DNA of 64,000 nt. Origin: Crocosphaera sp. UHCC 0190 (GTDB lineage Bacteria; Cyanobacteriota; Cyanobacteriia; Cyanobacteriales; Microcystaceae). The notes beneath the pieces were generated by a model. The model did not search any database. It had not been told where the DNA came from and saw only the letters and a program-made list of their open reading frames with translations. Positions 17,093-26,978 of this stretch are shown piece by piece. How positions within the stretch are numbered: the first letter of the stretch is position 1; each line of letters starts with the position of its first letter. The position numbers were made by a program, and so were the translations under genes. The stretch is taken from positions 124,001 through 188,000 of the forward strand of contig NZ_JAYGHP010000002.1 of the NCBI RefSeq assembly GCF_034932065.1. The letters are read 5' to 3'.

Positions 17093-17506
17093 ATGAAAGG
17101 AATTAGAGTGATCTTGCTTTTATGTATGGCAATGTTTCTATTTATTGCTAGTAGCACTTTCCCCTTGAATTCTCAGGCTTCTCTATCTCCTATTGTCAAT
17201 CATGAAATAGCTATGAGCGATCTTAAAATATTATCGTCTGAAGAATTAAAAACCGCGTTAAAACAATTAGATGGTTGGACTGAAAAAGAGGGTAAATTAC
17301 ATCGTCAGTTTCAATTCAAGTCCTTTGTTGAAGCTTTTGGTTTTATGTCTAGTGTTGCTTTAGTTGCTGAATCAATGGGCCATCATCCTGAATGGTTTAA
17401 TGTTTATAATCGTGTCACCATGGATTTAACGACTCATGATGCAGGAGGGATTACTAATAAAGATGTTAATTTGGCTAAAAAAGCCAATGAATTAGCAAAA
17501 TTTTAA
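17093..17506 (+). CDS. 4a-hydroxytetrahydrobiopterin dehydratase with signal peptide
   Basis: Residues 41-137 form a complete pterin-4a-carbinolamine dehydratase (PCD/DCoH) domain: [48 protein letters not shown] and [20 protein letters not shown], with the active-site pair HHPEW near 98-102. In front of it are 40 residues with a basic start, a hydrophobic core ([13 protein letters not shown]) and a polar SQA site like a Sec signal peptide. Most bacterial PCDs are about 95-residue cytosolic proteins. An internal ATG at 17213 ([12 protein letters not shown]) would give that form, but no good ribosome-binding site precedes it. The cellular location is therefore uncertain. Confidence 0.88.
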   Translation: MKGIRVILLLCMAMFLFIASSTFPLNSQASLSPIVNHEIAMSDLKILSSEELKTALKQLDGWTEKEGKLHRQFQFKSFVEAFGFMSSVALVAESMGHHPEWFNVYNRVTMDLTTHDAGGITNKDVNLAKKANELAKF

Positions 17507-17520
17507 GAGAAATAAATGTA

Positions 17521-17646
17521 TTAAGAATTAGATTGGGTTGCTTTTCTGACTTGCTCCCTATCTAATTCCAAAGCTTCGGCAATCTGTTCTATATTTAATC
17601 CTAATAGAATCAATTTGCTATTACTTTCCTTAAAAATTTGTTTCAT
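17521..17646 (-). other. 41-codon frame, possible tail fragment of an Rpn-like gene
   Basis: Downstream of and slightly overlapping the TamB-like stop, a minus-strand frame starts MKQIFKESNSKLILL and contains LNIEQIAEALELDREQV. The helical pair resembles the C-terminal tail of Rpn/PD-(D/E)XK transposase-associated proteins common in cyanobacteria. No upstream domain is present, so if the likeness is real it is a leftover fragment. It could also be chance. Confidence 0.3.
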
Positions 17647-20600
17647 AACGAATTGTAGCTTCATTCAACCCATAGTCATAAGAAAATCGAATTAGAGAAC
17701 TTTGTGGCAGTTCATAAACCGTTTCTAACACAGGATATAAACGTAAATTGGTTAAGCCTAATTTTTGGCCAAATTCACTCGTTGCTTCATTAGATTCAAA
17801 GACCCAATCTTGTAAAAAGGGTAAGACAACCACAGCAGATTGTAGGACACCTGCTTCAAGTAATTGGGTAGAATTTTGCCTTTGTAATTGCTCCGCAATA
17901 TCAGATTTTTGTGTCCCAAATAATGTTAAAAGTTCACTATTACTAAGAGGAGGATTACTTGAAAATGAAACAATAGGAGAACGCAGTAAATCTTGAATAG
18001 AATTGGTTCCTAAATTATTAACTTCAATACATCTTGCTAGTTGGCGTAACTTCTCAGGAGAAATCTCGGAAGATGCAGGAATTGGGGGACTATTGGCAGA
18101 TCTTAGTTGACAAACTTGTTCTAATTGTTGACCCAAATTAGGCAATACTTCACTAGCACTTCCTCGAATTTTCAAGGTAACTTCTGCTGATTTTGATCGA
18201 CCACTTTGCACAATATCATCGGTAATTTCATTATCTTTAATTGATTGTAATCCCACGAGGAAAAGATAAAATTTTAATTCTAAGTCAATATTGGGATTTA
18301 ATAACCCTTGGTTGGGTAAAAATGTCAAGGTATTTTCATGTTGACGACTGACAAATACACGGGTAATTGGAATATTAACTTGACCACCATTAATCCTAAT
18401 TTGTCCTGATGGTTCAAGAGATAGTAATTCAGTAATTGATAAGCTATTTATTTGACCGTTTAAAGCGATATCACCACTCAAATTAAGAAAGACATTAGGG
18501 GTTTCGCTAAAGATATTTGGTCTTTTGCTGGTTCGTTGAACTGCGATTTCTTCAAGAGATATCTTAAAATTATTTAATTGAGGGGGAATAACTAAGTTAT
18601 TTTCTGAAGCTAATGTTCCTAACCAGTTAACAAAAATTTCGGACTTATTTTCTGGTTTTATATTTATTTCAGGAACCATTAATTTTCCTTCACTAAATAT
18701 TACTTCTCCTCCAATAATTGGGCTAATTAATGCTCCTGTGATTAAGATTTCTCCATTAATTAATCCTTGATAAATTCCCGATTGATTAATCTCATTTTGA
18801 GCAATATTAATGGTCAGAGGGTTGATAATTGGATTATTAGGATTAGGGGGAAATAAAGGGAAAATTCCTCTTGCATTTATATGAGTTTTGGCAAAGTTTG
18901 CAGTTAAATCTTCTACATTAATATTGCCATTTTTTAGTTTAATTTGTCCATTAAGTGTGACGACTGTGGGTAAAAGATTATTAGTAAATTTTGCTTGATT
19001 TAAGTTAATATCAATTTTACTATCAGGATCTAAAGATAGCTTGATTTGATTATTAACATAAAGTTTACCATTGATATCAGCATTAATACCGCCATTTCCC
19101 TCTACCCAAATAATTTGATCCAGGGTGAGAGGTTGCAATAACGCAAAAGCTTGGTTGCCTAAATTTGCTTTAATATCAAAGTCATTATTACGATTTCCTA
19201 GAATTGGAAAAGGTATATTAGCTGTAATTTTTATAAAATCTGGATAGGTTGTATTCACCCTAAGTTTATCATCACTGTAATTAAATTTACCGCTTAAATT
19301 TTGATTAAGTAATCTAGCATTAATTGCACCATCATTAAATGCAAACTGTCCATCAATGTTTGGTTTAGCTAAAGTTCCATTTATCGTTCCTTCAAGATTA
19401 ATAATTCCATTGGCATCACTGGGGATAACAATCAAGTTACGCACCAGATCTAAGGTTAAATTTTGTATCTTAAATTCGGAGGAATCTAAAGAAAATTTAG
19501 TATTTTCATAAGCTAAATTAAGGGTTGCATTAACTAAAGCTTGTCCAAATTTAATACTAGGATTTAATTTAATTAGTCCATCACTTAACTCTCCTTGAAT
19601 CGCCAATTTTTCAATGGGAATTACTTGAGAACTTTCCATCACTAATCCCAAGGATCTGACAATTGAAGCGGTAGAAGATTGAGGAGTCCATTGCCATTTA
19701 TCTCCTTGAAATTCTAAAGAAATTTTAGGATCTTGAAGGGTTCCACTTAAATTAAGTTGAGCTTGATATTTGCCTCGAAAATCTAATTCTCTGGGTAAGT
19801 CTCCTGCTTGAGTTTCCGTAAAAACTTGTCGAACTTTACGATCATTATTCCAGAATTGATTGAGTTGTTGATCAAGGGGAGACTCTGCATCTCCTAATGG
19901 GTTTGGGCTAATTTTCTCTGCTGTCGTAAAGTCAGGTTTTTTGAGTTGTAATAACCTTAGTAAACTATCCCAGTTGGAAATTTGTAAGGCGGTTAAAATA
20001 TCTTGAATATAACCATTATTTATGTTAGCATTTCCTCTTATTTCTCTTGATTTAACATCAAAACTGCCCGCAATATTATAGCTGCTTTCGCCAATGTTGA
20101 GAGTGGTTTCTTCTAAGATAAATTGTTGGTCTTGATAGATGACATTTGCTTGCAATTTACCGCCTACTATTTTACCAAATCGAGGATCAATAATTGTTAG
20201 TTTTCCTATCGCTTTTGACTTTGAAGGATTAAAAGTCAAATCAAAATTGAGGGTTCCTCCTAAATAATTGGGCAAACCATAATCCCCTAAAGGCATGATT
20301 CTTAAGCGTTCTATTGGTAAATTTTCTATTCTGGCAATTAGGTTATTATCTTGACTACTTCCTTGGGCAATAATGGGAGATTTATTATTATAATCTTGAC
20401 GAATTTCAAAAGATTGAATTGAATAAGGAAAAAGACATTTTTCCTGTAAGCAAGGTTTAACCAAAGCACTTATAATGTCTTGTTTTCCCTGTAAGTTAAT
20501 TGATATTTTTTCAGATAAGTCTACTTGTACTTTTCCTTGTAAAATAGGTTCAAAAATTAACTTATTAAAACTCAATTCTGATAATTTTAGATCCCCATTT

Positions 20601-23578
20601 AATTGTAAATTGCCTGAAGAAAAAGGAGCCGTTAATAAATTATTACCCGCTAATTTTCCCTTAAATTCTCCGACTCCTGTTAATTGTAAGGTTTCGGGTA
20701 AAAAATGTCGCTTTATTGGTATTTTTGCGATAATTTGATTCAAGGGTAAGCTGGCTAAATTCAATTTAGTATCTACATTAATTAAGAGATTTTTAACATC
20801 GGGATTTGTTAATAAATTGGAGATCAGAAAAGAACCATCTGCTTCTAAGGTTTCTTCTCCTAACTGAAGGGAAATATTTTGTATTTTAATGGGAAGTAAG
20901 GTTTCCGCGACTAAGATGGAATCTAAAGCAATAGAAGTCTTGATTTTTCCATTAAGTGTTTGAGATGTTAATGATGAGAATAATTCAGGATTTATTTGTG
21001 ATAAATTAATGTTATTTGTGTTAATATTAGATTGGATTTGGTTATTCTTTAACTGACTAGATAATGTAACTTTTCCTTGGGCAATTTCTAATTCTGCTTC
21101 TGTAGAACCCGCAAGACTGCTAAGATCAAAGGAAAGCAAAGATGATAAATTAGCGGTTAAATTACCTTGAACTTTGTTGACTTTAATGAGAGGATATCCT
21201 TTGAGAACAAATGGAGTTGGTGATGAGGGTATCTTTGCAACATTAACGTTGATAGTTCCTTGATTTAATTGACTGTTAGCTGTTATAGTTTGATTGGCAA
21301 TTAATAGCTCAGTATTTGCTCTGATTTGTACTGTATTAAAGTTGGGTTTTGTTCCCGAAAATAAAAGCGATCGCAGATTTGTTTTTAAGTCAATTTCACT
21401 CTGAACAATATTAACGGGAATAGGAAGCTGAGAAAACACCTGATTAACCGATAAATCATTAATATTAGCAACCCCTGTTAAGGACTCTCCCTGTAAATTC
21501 CCCCTGGCAATAATGCGACTATTTCCTATAGTTAAGGCAAGATTACCATTACCTTTAAGTGCATTTAAGTTAAGGGTTGAATTTTGCCAAATTGTTGTTA
21601 AGTCACCCAATAAATTGATTTGAGCATTATTCAAACTCACAGGAAGTGTTAACTGAGGTAAAAATGAATTGATGGGCAATTGTAAGGTTGTTAATGATGT
21701 GATAAAATTGCCTTGTTGGATTTGACTATTAATCCCAATTTTACCCTGATCAATCGATAATAAGAGATTAGAATCTATTTTAAGAGATTGTAGGATAGGT
21801 TGCTTAAAGTTACCCGCTAAGCGAATATTTCCGTTATTTAAGATAATATTTTGAGGACATTTAAAAAGTTGATTTTGACAGAAAACAGCAGCAAAGGAAT
21901 TTAAGTCTAATTTCTCTGTCAACAAAGAAACTTGCCATTGTGTATTTTTTACATTCCCCCTTCCCGTGACATTAATTGTTCCTTTTTTTGTCTTAATTAC
22001 TGTATCATTTAAAAGCAAATTATCTTGTTTAATTAAAATATTGCCTTGACCAACAACTTCAGTATTTAATTGTTTTAAGTTTCCCGAAGTTTGCCATTTA
22101 ATCAAACCATTAAGATTGTCGAGAGTCCCTTTAACTGTTCCTTGTGCTTTCAACAAATCTAAATTTAATTGATTAGGTAACTTGTAATAAGCATTAATCA
22201 GGGTTTTACTCGGTAATTTTGTTTGAAAACTCAACTCAAAAGGTAAGGTTTTAAAATCATTTTTTTTCTTTTCTTTGATTAATTTAGTTAGATTTTGTTT
22301 TAGTTTTCCTTGCGCTTTAATTTCTCCTCCTCCTTGGGTTTCAATTTGTACATTTTGTAATAAAAAATTATCCAAACTTACTTGAAACTCAGCCACAATC
22401 TTTTTAATTGGGGTTTGAGCAACTTCAATGATTTTAGTATTAACAATTTCTCCCTTTAATAACGGATTTTGAAACAGTCCCGAAAGATTAAGATTGGACT
22501 CAAACTCTCCCTTAAGCTTAAAAGGAAAAGAAAACGGAAAAACCTGACGAATGTTACTAACACTTAAATTCCGAACAGCAATATTAATATTACTTCCCGT
22601 CTTCCAATCATAATAACCTTGGATAGTTGTGATGATTTTCCCTAAACTAATTTGAGCTTTATCAATTAAAATCTTATCCTTATCAAAGGAAATATTAGCC
22701 AAAGCTCGAATCGGTTCTTTTAAGGGTTTAACTTGTCCTTTAAACTCTCCTAAAGCTAGATTTCCCTTACCTTGAGTTTCCCTCAAATTTTCAATAGATG
22801 GTACATTAAGATTAAGATTTGCTTGTAAATTACCTCCCACAACTTCCACCGGAAAATTAGGCAATAGAGACATCACTGCTGGTAAAGCTAACTTATTCAA
22901 GGTTAACTCAATTTCACTTTGCATTGTAGTGATTAATGTTCTCCCCTTAAGAGTAATTTCGTCCCTATCAAAAAAGCCAAGATTAATGGCATATTTCCAT
23001 TGTTTTTCTCCCTTTTCTTGATAAGTTGCCTTACCCTTCAATTTCATTTTAACCGGATTCTTAGCATTCTGAGGAAATAAAGCAATATCAGTATTTTTGA
23101 CATCAAAAGTTAAATCTAAATCAACAGGAATTAGTTCATCACTTATATTTAACGTTAACCACTCATCTTGAGACTTTTGACGAATTTCAACCTGAACATC
23201 TTCAGGAGAAATTGTAATTGGTAAAGTTCCCTCAAATAAAACAGCGAGGGGATTAAACTTAATAATGACAGTTTTTGCTATTAATTGATTTTTATGTTCA
23301 GAAGTCGCTGGAATCGAAGCCCCTTCTAGCTGTAAACTGGTCAAAGAAAACCCATTTAACTCCCCAATTTCCACCGGACGATTAATCACTTGACTAACTT
23401 GTTCTTCTAACCAAGGAGGTAAATATTCCCGCAAAAATAAACGTAACCCCCCATAACCAAGGAGAATTAAAGCAAAAGACGTAGTTCCCACAGCGATAGT
23501 CTTGGGTTGTCTCAGCAGTCTCAGAAGATGGTTAAGACGCTGAGAAAGGGAGTTTTGAGGCGTTGGAGACTGACTCAT
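17630..23578 (-). CDS. tamB: TamB-like (DUF490) translocation and assembly module protein
   Basis: A 1982-residue protein with an N-terminal membrane anchor (about 29-48) and a very long beta-rich body of AsmA/TamB-type repeats such as GNLQANLNLN, IKAQGKLKQNL and GNIRLAGNF. The C-terminal DUF490/TamB domain is at roughly 1560-1982, ending LIRFSYDYGLNEATIRYETNF. TamB spans the periplasm; in proteobacteria it works with TamA (an Omp85 protein) and is also implicated in lipid transport to the outer membrane. Plant TIC236 is its chloroplast relative. The length is typical for cyanobacteria. It is divergently transcribed from ycf66; no Omp85 gene is adjacent. Confidence 0.92.
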   Translation of the reverse strand: MSQSPTPQNSLSQRLNHLLRLLRQPKTIAVGTTSFALILLGYGGLRLFLREYLPPWLEEQVSQVINRPVEIGELNGFSLTSLQLEGASIPATSEHKNQLIAKTVIIKFNPLAVLFEGTLPITISPEDVQVEIRQKSQDEWLTLNISDELIPVDLDLTFDVKNTDIALFPQNAKNPVKMKLKGKATYQEKGEKQWKYAINLGFFDRDEITLKGRTLITTMQSEIELTLNKLALPAVMSLLPNFPVEVVGGNLQANLNLNVPSIENLRETQGKGNLALGEFKGQVKPLKEPIRALANISFDKDKILIDKAQISLGKIITTIQGYYDWKTGSNINIAVRNLSVSNIRQVFPFSFPFKLKGEFESNLNLSGLFQNPLLKGEIVNTKIIEVAQTPIKKIVAEFQVSLDNFLLQNVQIETQGGGEIKAQGKLKQNLTKLIKEKKKNDFKTLPFELSFQTKLPSKTLINAYYKLPNQLNLDLLKAQGTVKGTLDNLNGLIKWQTSGNLKQLNTEVVGQGNILIKQDNLLLNDTVIKTKKGTINVTGRGNVKNTQWQVSLLTEKLDLNSFAAVFCQNQLFKCPQNIILNNGNIRLAGNFKQPILQSLKIDSNLLLSIDQGKIGINSQIQQGNFITSLTTLQLPINSFLPQLTLPVSLNNAQINLLGDLTTIWQNSTLNLNALKGNGNLALTIGNSRIIARGNLQGESLTGVANINDLSVNQVFSQLPIPVNIVQSEIDLKTNLRSLLFSGTKPNFNTVQIRANTELLIANQTITANSQLNQGTINVNVAKIPSSPTPFVLKGYPLIKVNKVQGNLTANLSSLLSFDLSSLAGSTEAELEIAQGKVTLSSQLKNNQIQSNINTNNINLSQINPELFSSLTSQTLNGKIKTSIALDSILVAETLLPIKIQNISLQLGEETLEADGSFLISNLLTNPDVKNLLINVDTKLNLASLPLNQIIAKIPIKRHFLPETLQLTGVGEFKGKLAGNNLLTAPFSSGNLQLNGDLKLSELSFNKLIFEPILQGKVQVDLSEKISINLQGKQDIISALVKPCLQEKCLFPYSIQSFEIRQDYNNKSPIIAQGSSQDNNLIARIENLPIERLRIMPLGDYGLPNYLGGTLNFDLTFNPSKSKAIGKLTIIDPRFGKIVGGKLQANVIYQDQQFILEETTLNIGESSYNIAGSFDVKSREIRGNANINNGYIQDILTALQISNWDSLLRLLQLKKPDFTTAEKISPNPLGDAESPLDQQLNQFWNNDRKVRQVFTETQAGDLPRELDFRGKYQAQLNLSGTLQDPKISLEFQGDKWQWTPQSSTASIVRSLGLVMESSQVIPIEKLAIQGELSDGLIKLNPSIKFGQALVNATLNLAYENTKFSLDSSEFKIQNLTLDLVRNLIVIPSDANGIINLEGTINGTLAKPNIDGQFAFNDGAINARLLNQNLSGKFNYSDDKLRVNTTYPDFIKITANIPFPILGNRNNDFDIKANLGNQAFALLQPLTLDQIIWVEGNGGINADINGKLYVNNQIKLSLDPDSKIDINLNQAKFTNNLLPTVVTLNGQIKLKNGNINVEDLTANFAKTHINARGIFPLFPPNPNNPIINPLTINIAQNEINQSGIYQGLINGEILITGALISPIIGGEVIFSEGKLMVPEINIKPENKSEIFVNWLGTLASENNLVIPPQLNNFKISLEEIAVQRTSKRPNIFSETPNVFLNLSGDIALNGQINSLSITELLSLEPSGQIRINGGQVNIPITRVFVSRQHENTLTFLPNQGLLNPNIDLELKFYLFLVGLQSIKDNEITDDIVQSGRSKSAEVTLKIRGSASEVLPNLGQQLEQVCQLRSANSPPIPASSEISPEKLRQLARCIEVNNLGTNSIQDLLRSPIVSFSSNPPLSNSELLTLFGTQKSDIAEQLQRQNSTQLLEAGVLQSAVVVLPFLQDWVFESNEATSEFGQKLGLTNLRLYPVLETVYELPQSSLIRFSYDYGLNEATIRYETNF

Positions 23579-23761
23579 AGGGTTTACCCCGAAACGGGAG
23601 AGAGAGGAGTTGTGCTGCGAAAATTGATATCGCTAAGCAAAACAGGATTTTGTTGATTAATCTAACTTACTTTTGTAAAATTCTTTGGGAGAATTGATCA
23701 GCAATAACGGGCAATATGCCTCACAATAAGAAAAAGAAACCACCAAAGGAGTAACCCACAG

Positions 23762-24952
23762 ATGTTGGCATACATCCTAGCGATCGCTATTGCCCTTGCA
23801 AGCTTAAGTCTTTATTTATCGGCATTTTTCTTACCGGAACTGCATCGAAAAGATGACTTTCTCTGGAGTGGTGTCGGTTTATTCTACGCCCTCATTTTAT
23901 GGGTATGTGCAGGAAGAATGACAGGAGGAGTTTTGTTAGGCCAAGCGGCTGCTGTCACCTTAATGTTATCCTTTGGTTGGCAAACGGTTCGCTTACGACG
24001 GGCGATCGCCCATCCTGATGAACAAACGGATCTTAGCGGATTTTCTTTGCTAACTTGGGTACAAAACCGTCTGGGGAAAAAAACCCAACCCCAACCTATA
24101 ACCCCTCCAGTGGTTGAAACACCTACCCCAGTTATAGAAGAAACAGAGGAACCTGAAATTCCTCAAGGTGAAGTAATTTCTCAACCCCAAGAAACCCCTG
24201 AAATAGAAACCTCAGAAGTTGTTGAGGAAATGACCTTAGAGGAAGTTCTAGAAGTCGCTGAGGCCAGAGAAGCCTCTGTTACCATAGAGGAAACTGAAAC
24301 TCCTGAAACAGAACCTTTATCCGAACCCCTTATGACGGAAACGGAGACTGAAGCAGAACTATCATCCGATGTTCCCCCTCAACCAGTAATTAAAAAACAG
24401 GGATTTTCCTTGAAATCTTGGTTTGGGTTTGGGAAATCTAAGTCTCAACCTGTTTCTAAACCTTTACCAGAACAGGAAAAAGAGACAGAAGCAGAAAACT
24501 GGGAAGATGAAGATGAAGATGAATCATTAGAAATTGAAGAAACTATCCCAATGGTTGTCGAAACAACCGAAGAAATGACAAGGGAAGAAAAAAACTGGGA
24601 TGATGATGATGATGATGACTTGTCAGAAGTTGTAGAAGAAACTGAAGTAATTACAGCAGAAACTATTGTAGAAATTCCTGAAGAAACTACGATTTCATCG
24701 GAAGTTGTACTAGAAAAAACAACTAATCAACCCGAAACTTTAGAACAATATGTGGCTGATTTTGAACCATTTCTTGCTGATGATGAAGCAGAAACATTGA
24801 TTGAAAGCTATCAACCTAAACTGGAGAAAGTGGCAACTGAAACCGTTAAGATAGAACCAGAAACCCCACCTTTTCCCGTTACTTCTGCCGAGACTGCTGA
24901 ACAATCAGAAAAGGTTGAAGAAACGCCAGAAAAATCAGAAGATACAAAATAA
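23762..24952 (+). CDS. ycf66: Ycf66 family protein with long acidic tail
   Basis: The first 85 residues match the Ycf66 family: three hydrophobic segments (about 2-22, 36-53, 57-76) with FLPELHRKDDFLWSGVGLFYALILW and GQAAAVTLMLSFGWQT. Ycf66 is found in cyanobacteria and some plastids; its function is unknown. After residue 90 come about 300 residues that are extremely Glu/Asp/Thr/Pro-rich (including a run of six Asp at about 280-286), with one basic patch GFSLKSWFGFGKSKSQ (about 215-230). The tail is probably disordered. A GC-rich terminator follows directly. Confidence 0.9.
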   Translation: MLAYILAIAIALASLSLYLSAFFLPELHRKDDFLWSGVGLFYALILWVCAGRMTGGVLLGQAAAVTLMLSFGWQTVRLRRAIAHPDEQTDLSGFSLLTWVQNRLGKKTQPQPITPPVVETPTPVIEETEEPEIPQGEVISQPQETPEIETSEVVEEMTLEEVLEVAEAREASVTIEETETPETEPLSEPLMTETETEAELSSDVPPQPVIKKQGFSLKSWFGFGKSKSQPVSKPLPEQEKETEAENWEDEDEDESLEIEETIPMVVETTEEMTREEKNWDDDDDDDLSEVVEETEVITAETIVEIPEETTISSEVVLEKTTNQPETLEQYVADFEPFLADDEAETLIESYQPKLEKVATETVKIEPETPPFPVTSAETAEQSEKVEETPEKSEDTK

Positions 24953-24954
24953 TT

Positions 24955-24976
24955 AAAGCCCGCGAAGGCGGGCTTT
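24955..24976 (+). terminator. Terminator-like hairpin after ycf66
   Basis: AAAGCCCGC, loop GAAG, GCGGGCTTT: a perfect 9-bp stem starting two bases after the ycf66 stop, with a T-rich 3' side. Nearly the same hairpin occurs at 46957-46977 after guaB3. Confidence 0.85.
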
Positions 24977-25008
24977 GTTTATATAGCAAAACCCTTCAGG
25001 GTTTAAAA

Positions 25009-25872
25009 TTAGGTTTGTGTCTGACAAAAAGATTCTATCGCCTTAATTTGCGGTAAAATTTCCCCAAACCACTGTTCAAAACTGCTTCTACTAGCAGAAT
25101 TTTTGATGACTGAGTTCACAAAATTTAACCATTCAGGATCATTTTTAGGTAAAATTAAGCCATAATTTTCACAGTCTAAGGGGTATTTTGGCAGCAAAAC
25201 ATAGTCTTTGCCGATCGCCAATCCTTGGATTAATGCTTCTCCGATTAATAAAATTCCATCACTAGCAAATGCTTCTATTTTGCCCCCTTGTAAGGCTTGT
25301 AGACCTCGAAAACGCCCCGTAACACCTTGAAATTCTACCTGATTTGCAGAGGGATATTTTTGAGAAATTAATTGTTCATTACTCGTATTTCTTAAGACTC
25401 CAATTAACACATTCTCTAAGGTACTATTTGAGTTGATTAATTGTTCATTTTCCGCCTTGACAAGTAGTTGAGTCCCTGTCCGAAAGAAGGGAGAAGAAAA
25501 TTGAATATTATAGTCAGAAACAGCACGAATTGTATTAGGACCACATTCTAAATCAACAATGCGATCGCTGACTAATTCAAAGCGATTAAATAGGGTTGAT
25601 TTATATAACTTAATAGCGATTACTTTTTTGTTTAATTTACGTTGTAATTCCCCTCGAACAACCGCGATAAAATCTAGACATAATCCGTTTAAATCTCCAT
25701 TAATATCTCGATAACCAAAGGGGACTGCATCTTCTCGAATACCTACTTTAAGTAACCCTGTTTGATTAATTTTTTCTAACACAGTTTCTGTTTGTGCATT
25801 GGTAGGTAAAGATAAAAGTAACCCAAAAAGTAAAGGAGTCAAGCTAAATAGTTGTTTAAATTTTATCATCAT
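25009..25872 (-). CDS. Extracellular solute-binding protein, family 3 (amino-acid type)
   Basis: A 287-residue periplasmic binding protein. A signal peptide (about 1-27, ending LPTNA) is followed by LKVGIREDAVPFGYRDINGDLNGLCLDFI, the usual family 3 entry, and ECGPNTIRAV and GLQALQGGKIEAFASDGILL. Family members capture amino acids or related solutes for ABC importers. No permease or ATPase lies beside it. The gene overlaps the preceding AI-2E-type membrane protein gene by 17 bases, so the two are co-transcribed. The start is one of two adjacent ATGs (25870-25872 or 25867-25869). Confidence 0.88.
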   Translation of the reverse strand: MMIKFKQLFSLTPLLFGLLLSLPTNAQTETVLEKINQTGLLKVGIREDAVPFGYRDINGDLNGLCLDFIAVVRGELQRKLNKKVIAIKLYKSTLFNRFELVSDRIVDLECGPNTIRAVSDYNIQFSSPFFRTGTQLLVKAENEQLINSNSTLENVLIGVLRNTSNEQLISQKYPSANQVEFQGVTGRFRGLQALQGGKIEAFASDGILLIGEALIQGLAIGKDYVLLPKYPLDCENYGLILPKNDPEWLNFVNSVIKNSASRSSFEQWFGEILPQIKAIESFCQTQT

Positions 25873-26914
25873 ATTCAATAATATTAATTAAGGGATTCCA
25901 AGGATCTAAAATATCTTTAAATAAAACTTCTTCTATCCAAGTTTTGGTCACAACTGCTAAAGGGAGAGCTAATAATAATCCCAAGATACCAAAAGCTTGA
26001 GCAAAGAAAATTTGTGCCATTAAGGTAACGGCTGGTAAAAGGGAAACTTGTTTGGCCATTACTGTTGGGGTTAACCAATAACTTTCGATGTTTTGAATGA
26101 TAAAATACCAAACAACAATTGCCCAAATTTTCCAAGGAGCATCAAGTAATGCTACCATAAGGGGAAAAACTACACTTGCTGCTGGGCCAACATTGGGAAT
26201 AAAATTTAATAACCCTGCTAATATAGCATGAACTAAGACTAATTTAACTTGTAAAATCCATAACCCTAAACCACTTAATGTCCCAATAAATAAGCAATTA
26301 ATTGTAATTCCCATCAACCAGTTACCTAAAGCAACTTCAGAAATATCTAGAATTTCATCTCCTCTTCTTCGATAAAAAGACGGAAATAACTTGAGAAAAG
26401 CTTTTCGATATCTTTGGGGATCAATAATCATCATAATGGTTAGGATAAAAACAAAAATTAATTGTAAAATCACCACAAAAGAATTAGAAAATAATTTGAA
26501 AAAATTCTTAAATATTGCCGTTGACAAAGGTTGTAATTGGTTAATTAAATCCGTTAAAGATGGGGTAGAAGACAACCAAAAAAAACGACTTTCTTGCTCA
26601 CTCAATGAGATTAATGTCTCTCTAAATTTTCCCCAAATATTCGGTAATAAATCAAGTAAATTTTGAAACTGATCGATAAAGGGAGGAACCACTAAACCAA
26701 AGAAAAGAATGGTTAATAAAATCAGGCTACTAATAGCAATAAAAATTCCTAGATTTCGTTGAATTTTAAACCGTTGTAGCCATTTTATTAGTCGATTAAG
26801 TGCCGTCGCAAAAATAACTGCCGTAAAAATAAGTAAAAGCAGTTGTCTAATTTGCCAAAGAATATAACCGGAAATGACTAAGCTAGATAACCCAATCCAC
26901 TGACCAAAATTCAC
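25856..26914 (-). CDS. AI-2E family transporter (PerM-type membrane protein)
   Basis: A 352-residue AI-2E/PerM family membrane protein with about seven or eight hydrophobic segments: two at the N-terminus, one near 60-80, and a C-terminal block with LAGLLNFIPNVGPAASVVFPLMVAL (about 240-264) and LALPLAVVTKTWIEEVL. Members export autoinducer-2 or act as ion-coupled permeases; the substrate here is unknown. It begins with GTG at 26912-26914 and its end overlaps the solute-binding protein gene. Confidence 0.87.
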   Translation of the reverse strand: MNFGQWIGLSSLVISGYILWQIRQLLLLIFTAVIFATALNRLIKWLQRFKIQRNLGIFIAISSLILLTILFFGLVVPPFIDQFQNLLDLLPNIWGKFRETLISLSEQESRFFWLSSTPSLTDLINQLQPLSTAIFKNFFKLFSNSFVVILQLIFVFILTIMMIIDPQRYRKAFLKLFPSFYRRRGDEILDISEVALGNWLMGITINCLFIGTLSGLGLWILQVKLVLVHAILAGLLNFIPNVGPAASVVFPLMVALLDAPWKIWAIVVWYFIIQNIESYWLTPTVMAKQVSLLPAVTLMAQIFFAQAFGILGLLLALPLAVVTKTWIEEVLFKDILDPWNPLINIIEYDDKI

Positions 26915-26978
26915 GGTTTCATTGCCAATAAAAATTAATGTTGATTAACCGTAACACAGCCTTCTAGGCTGTCACAAC

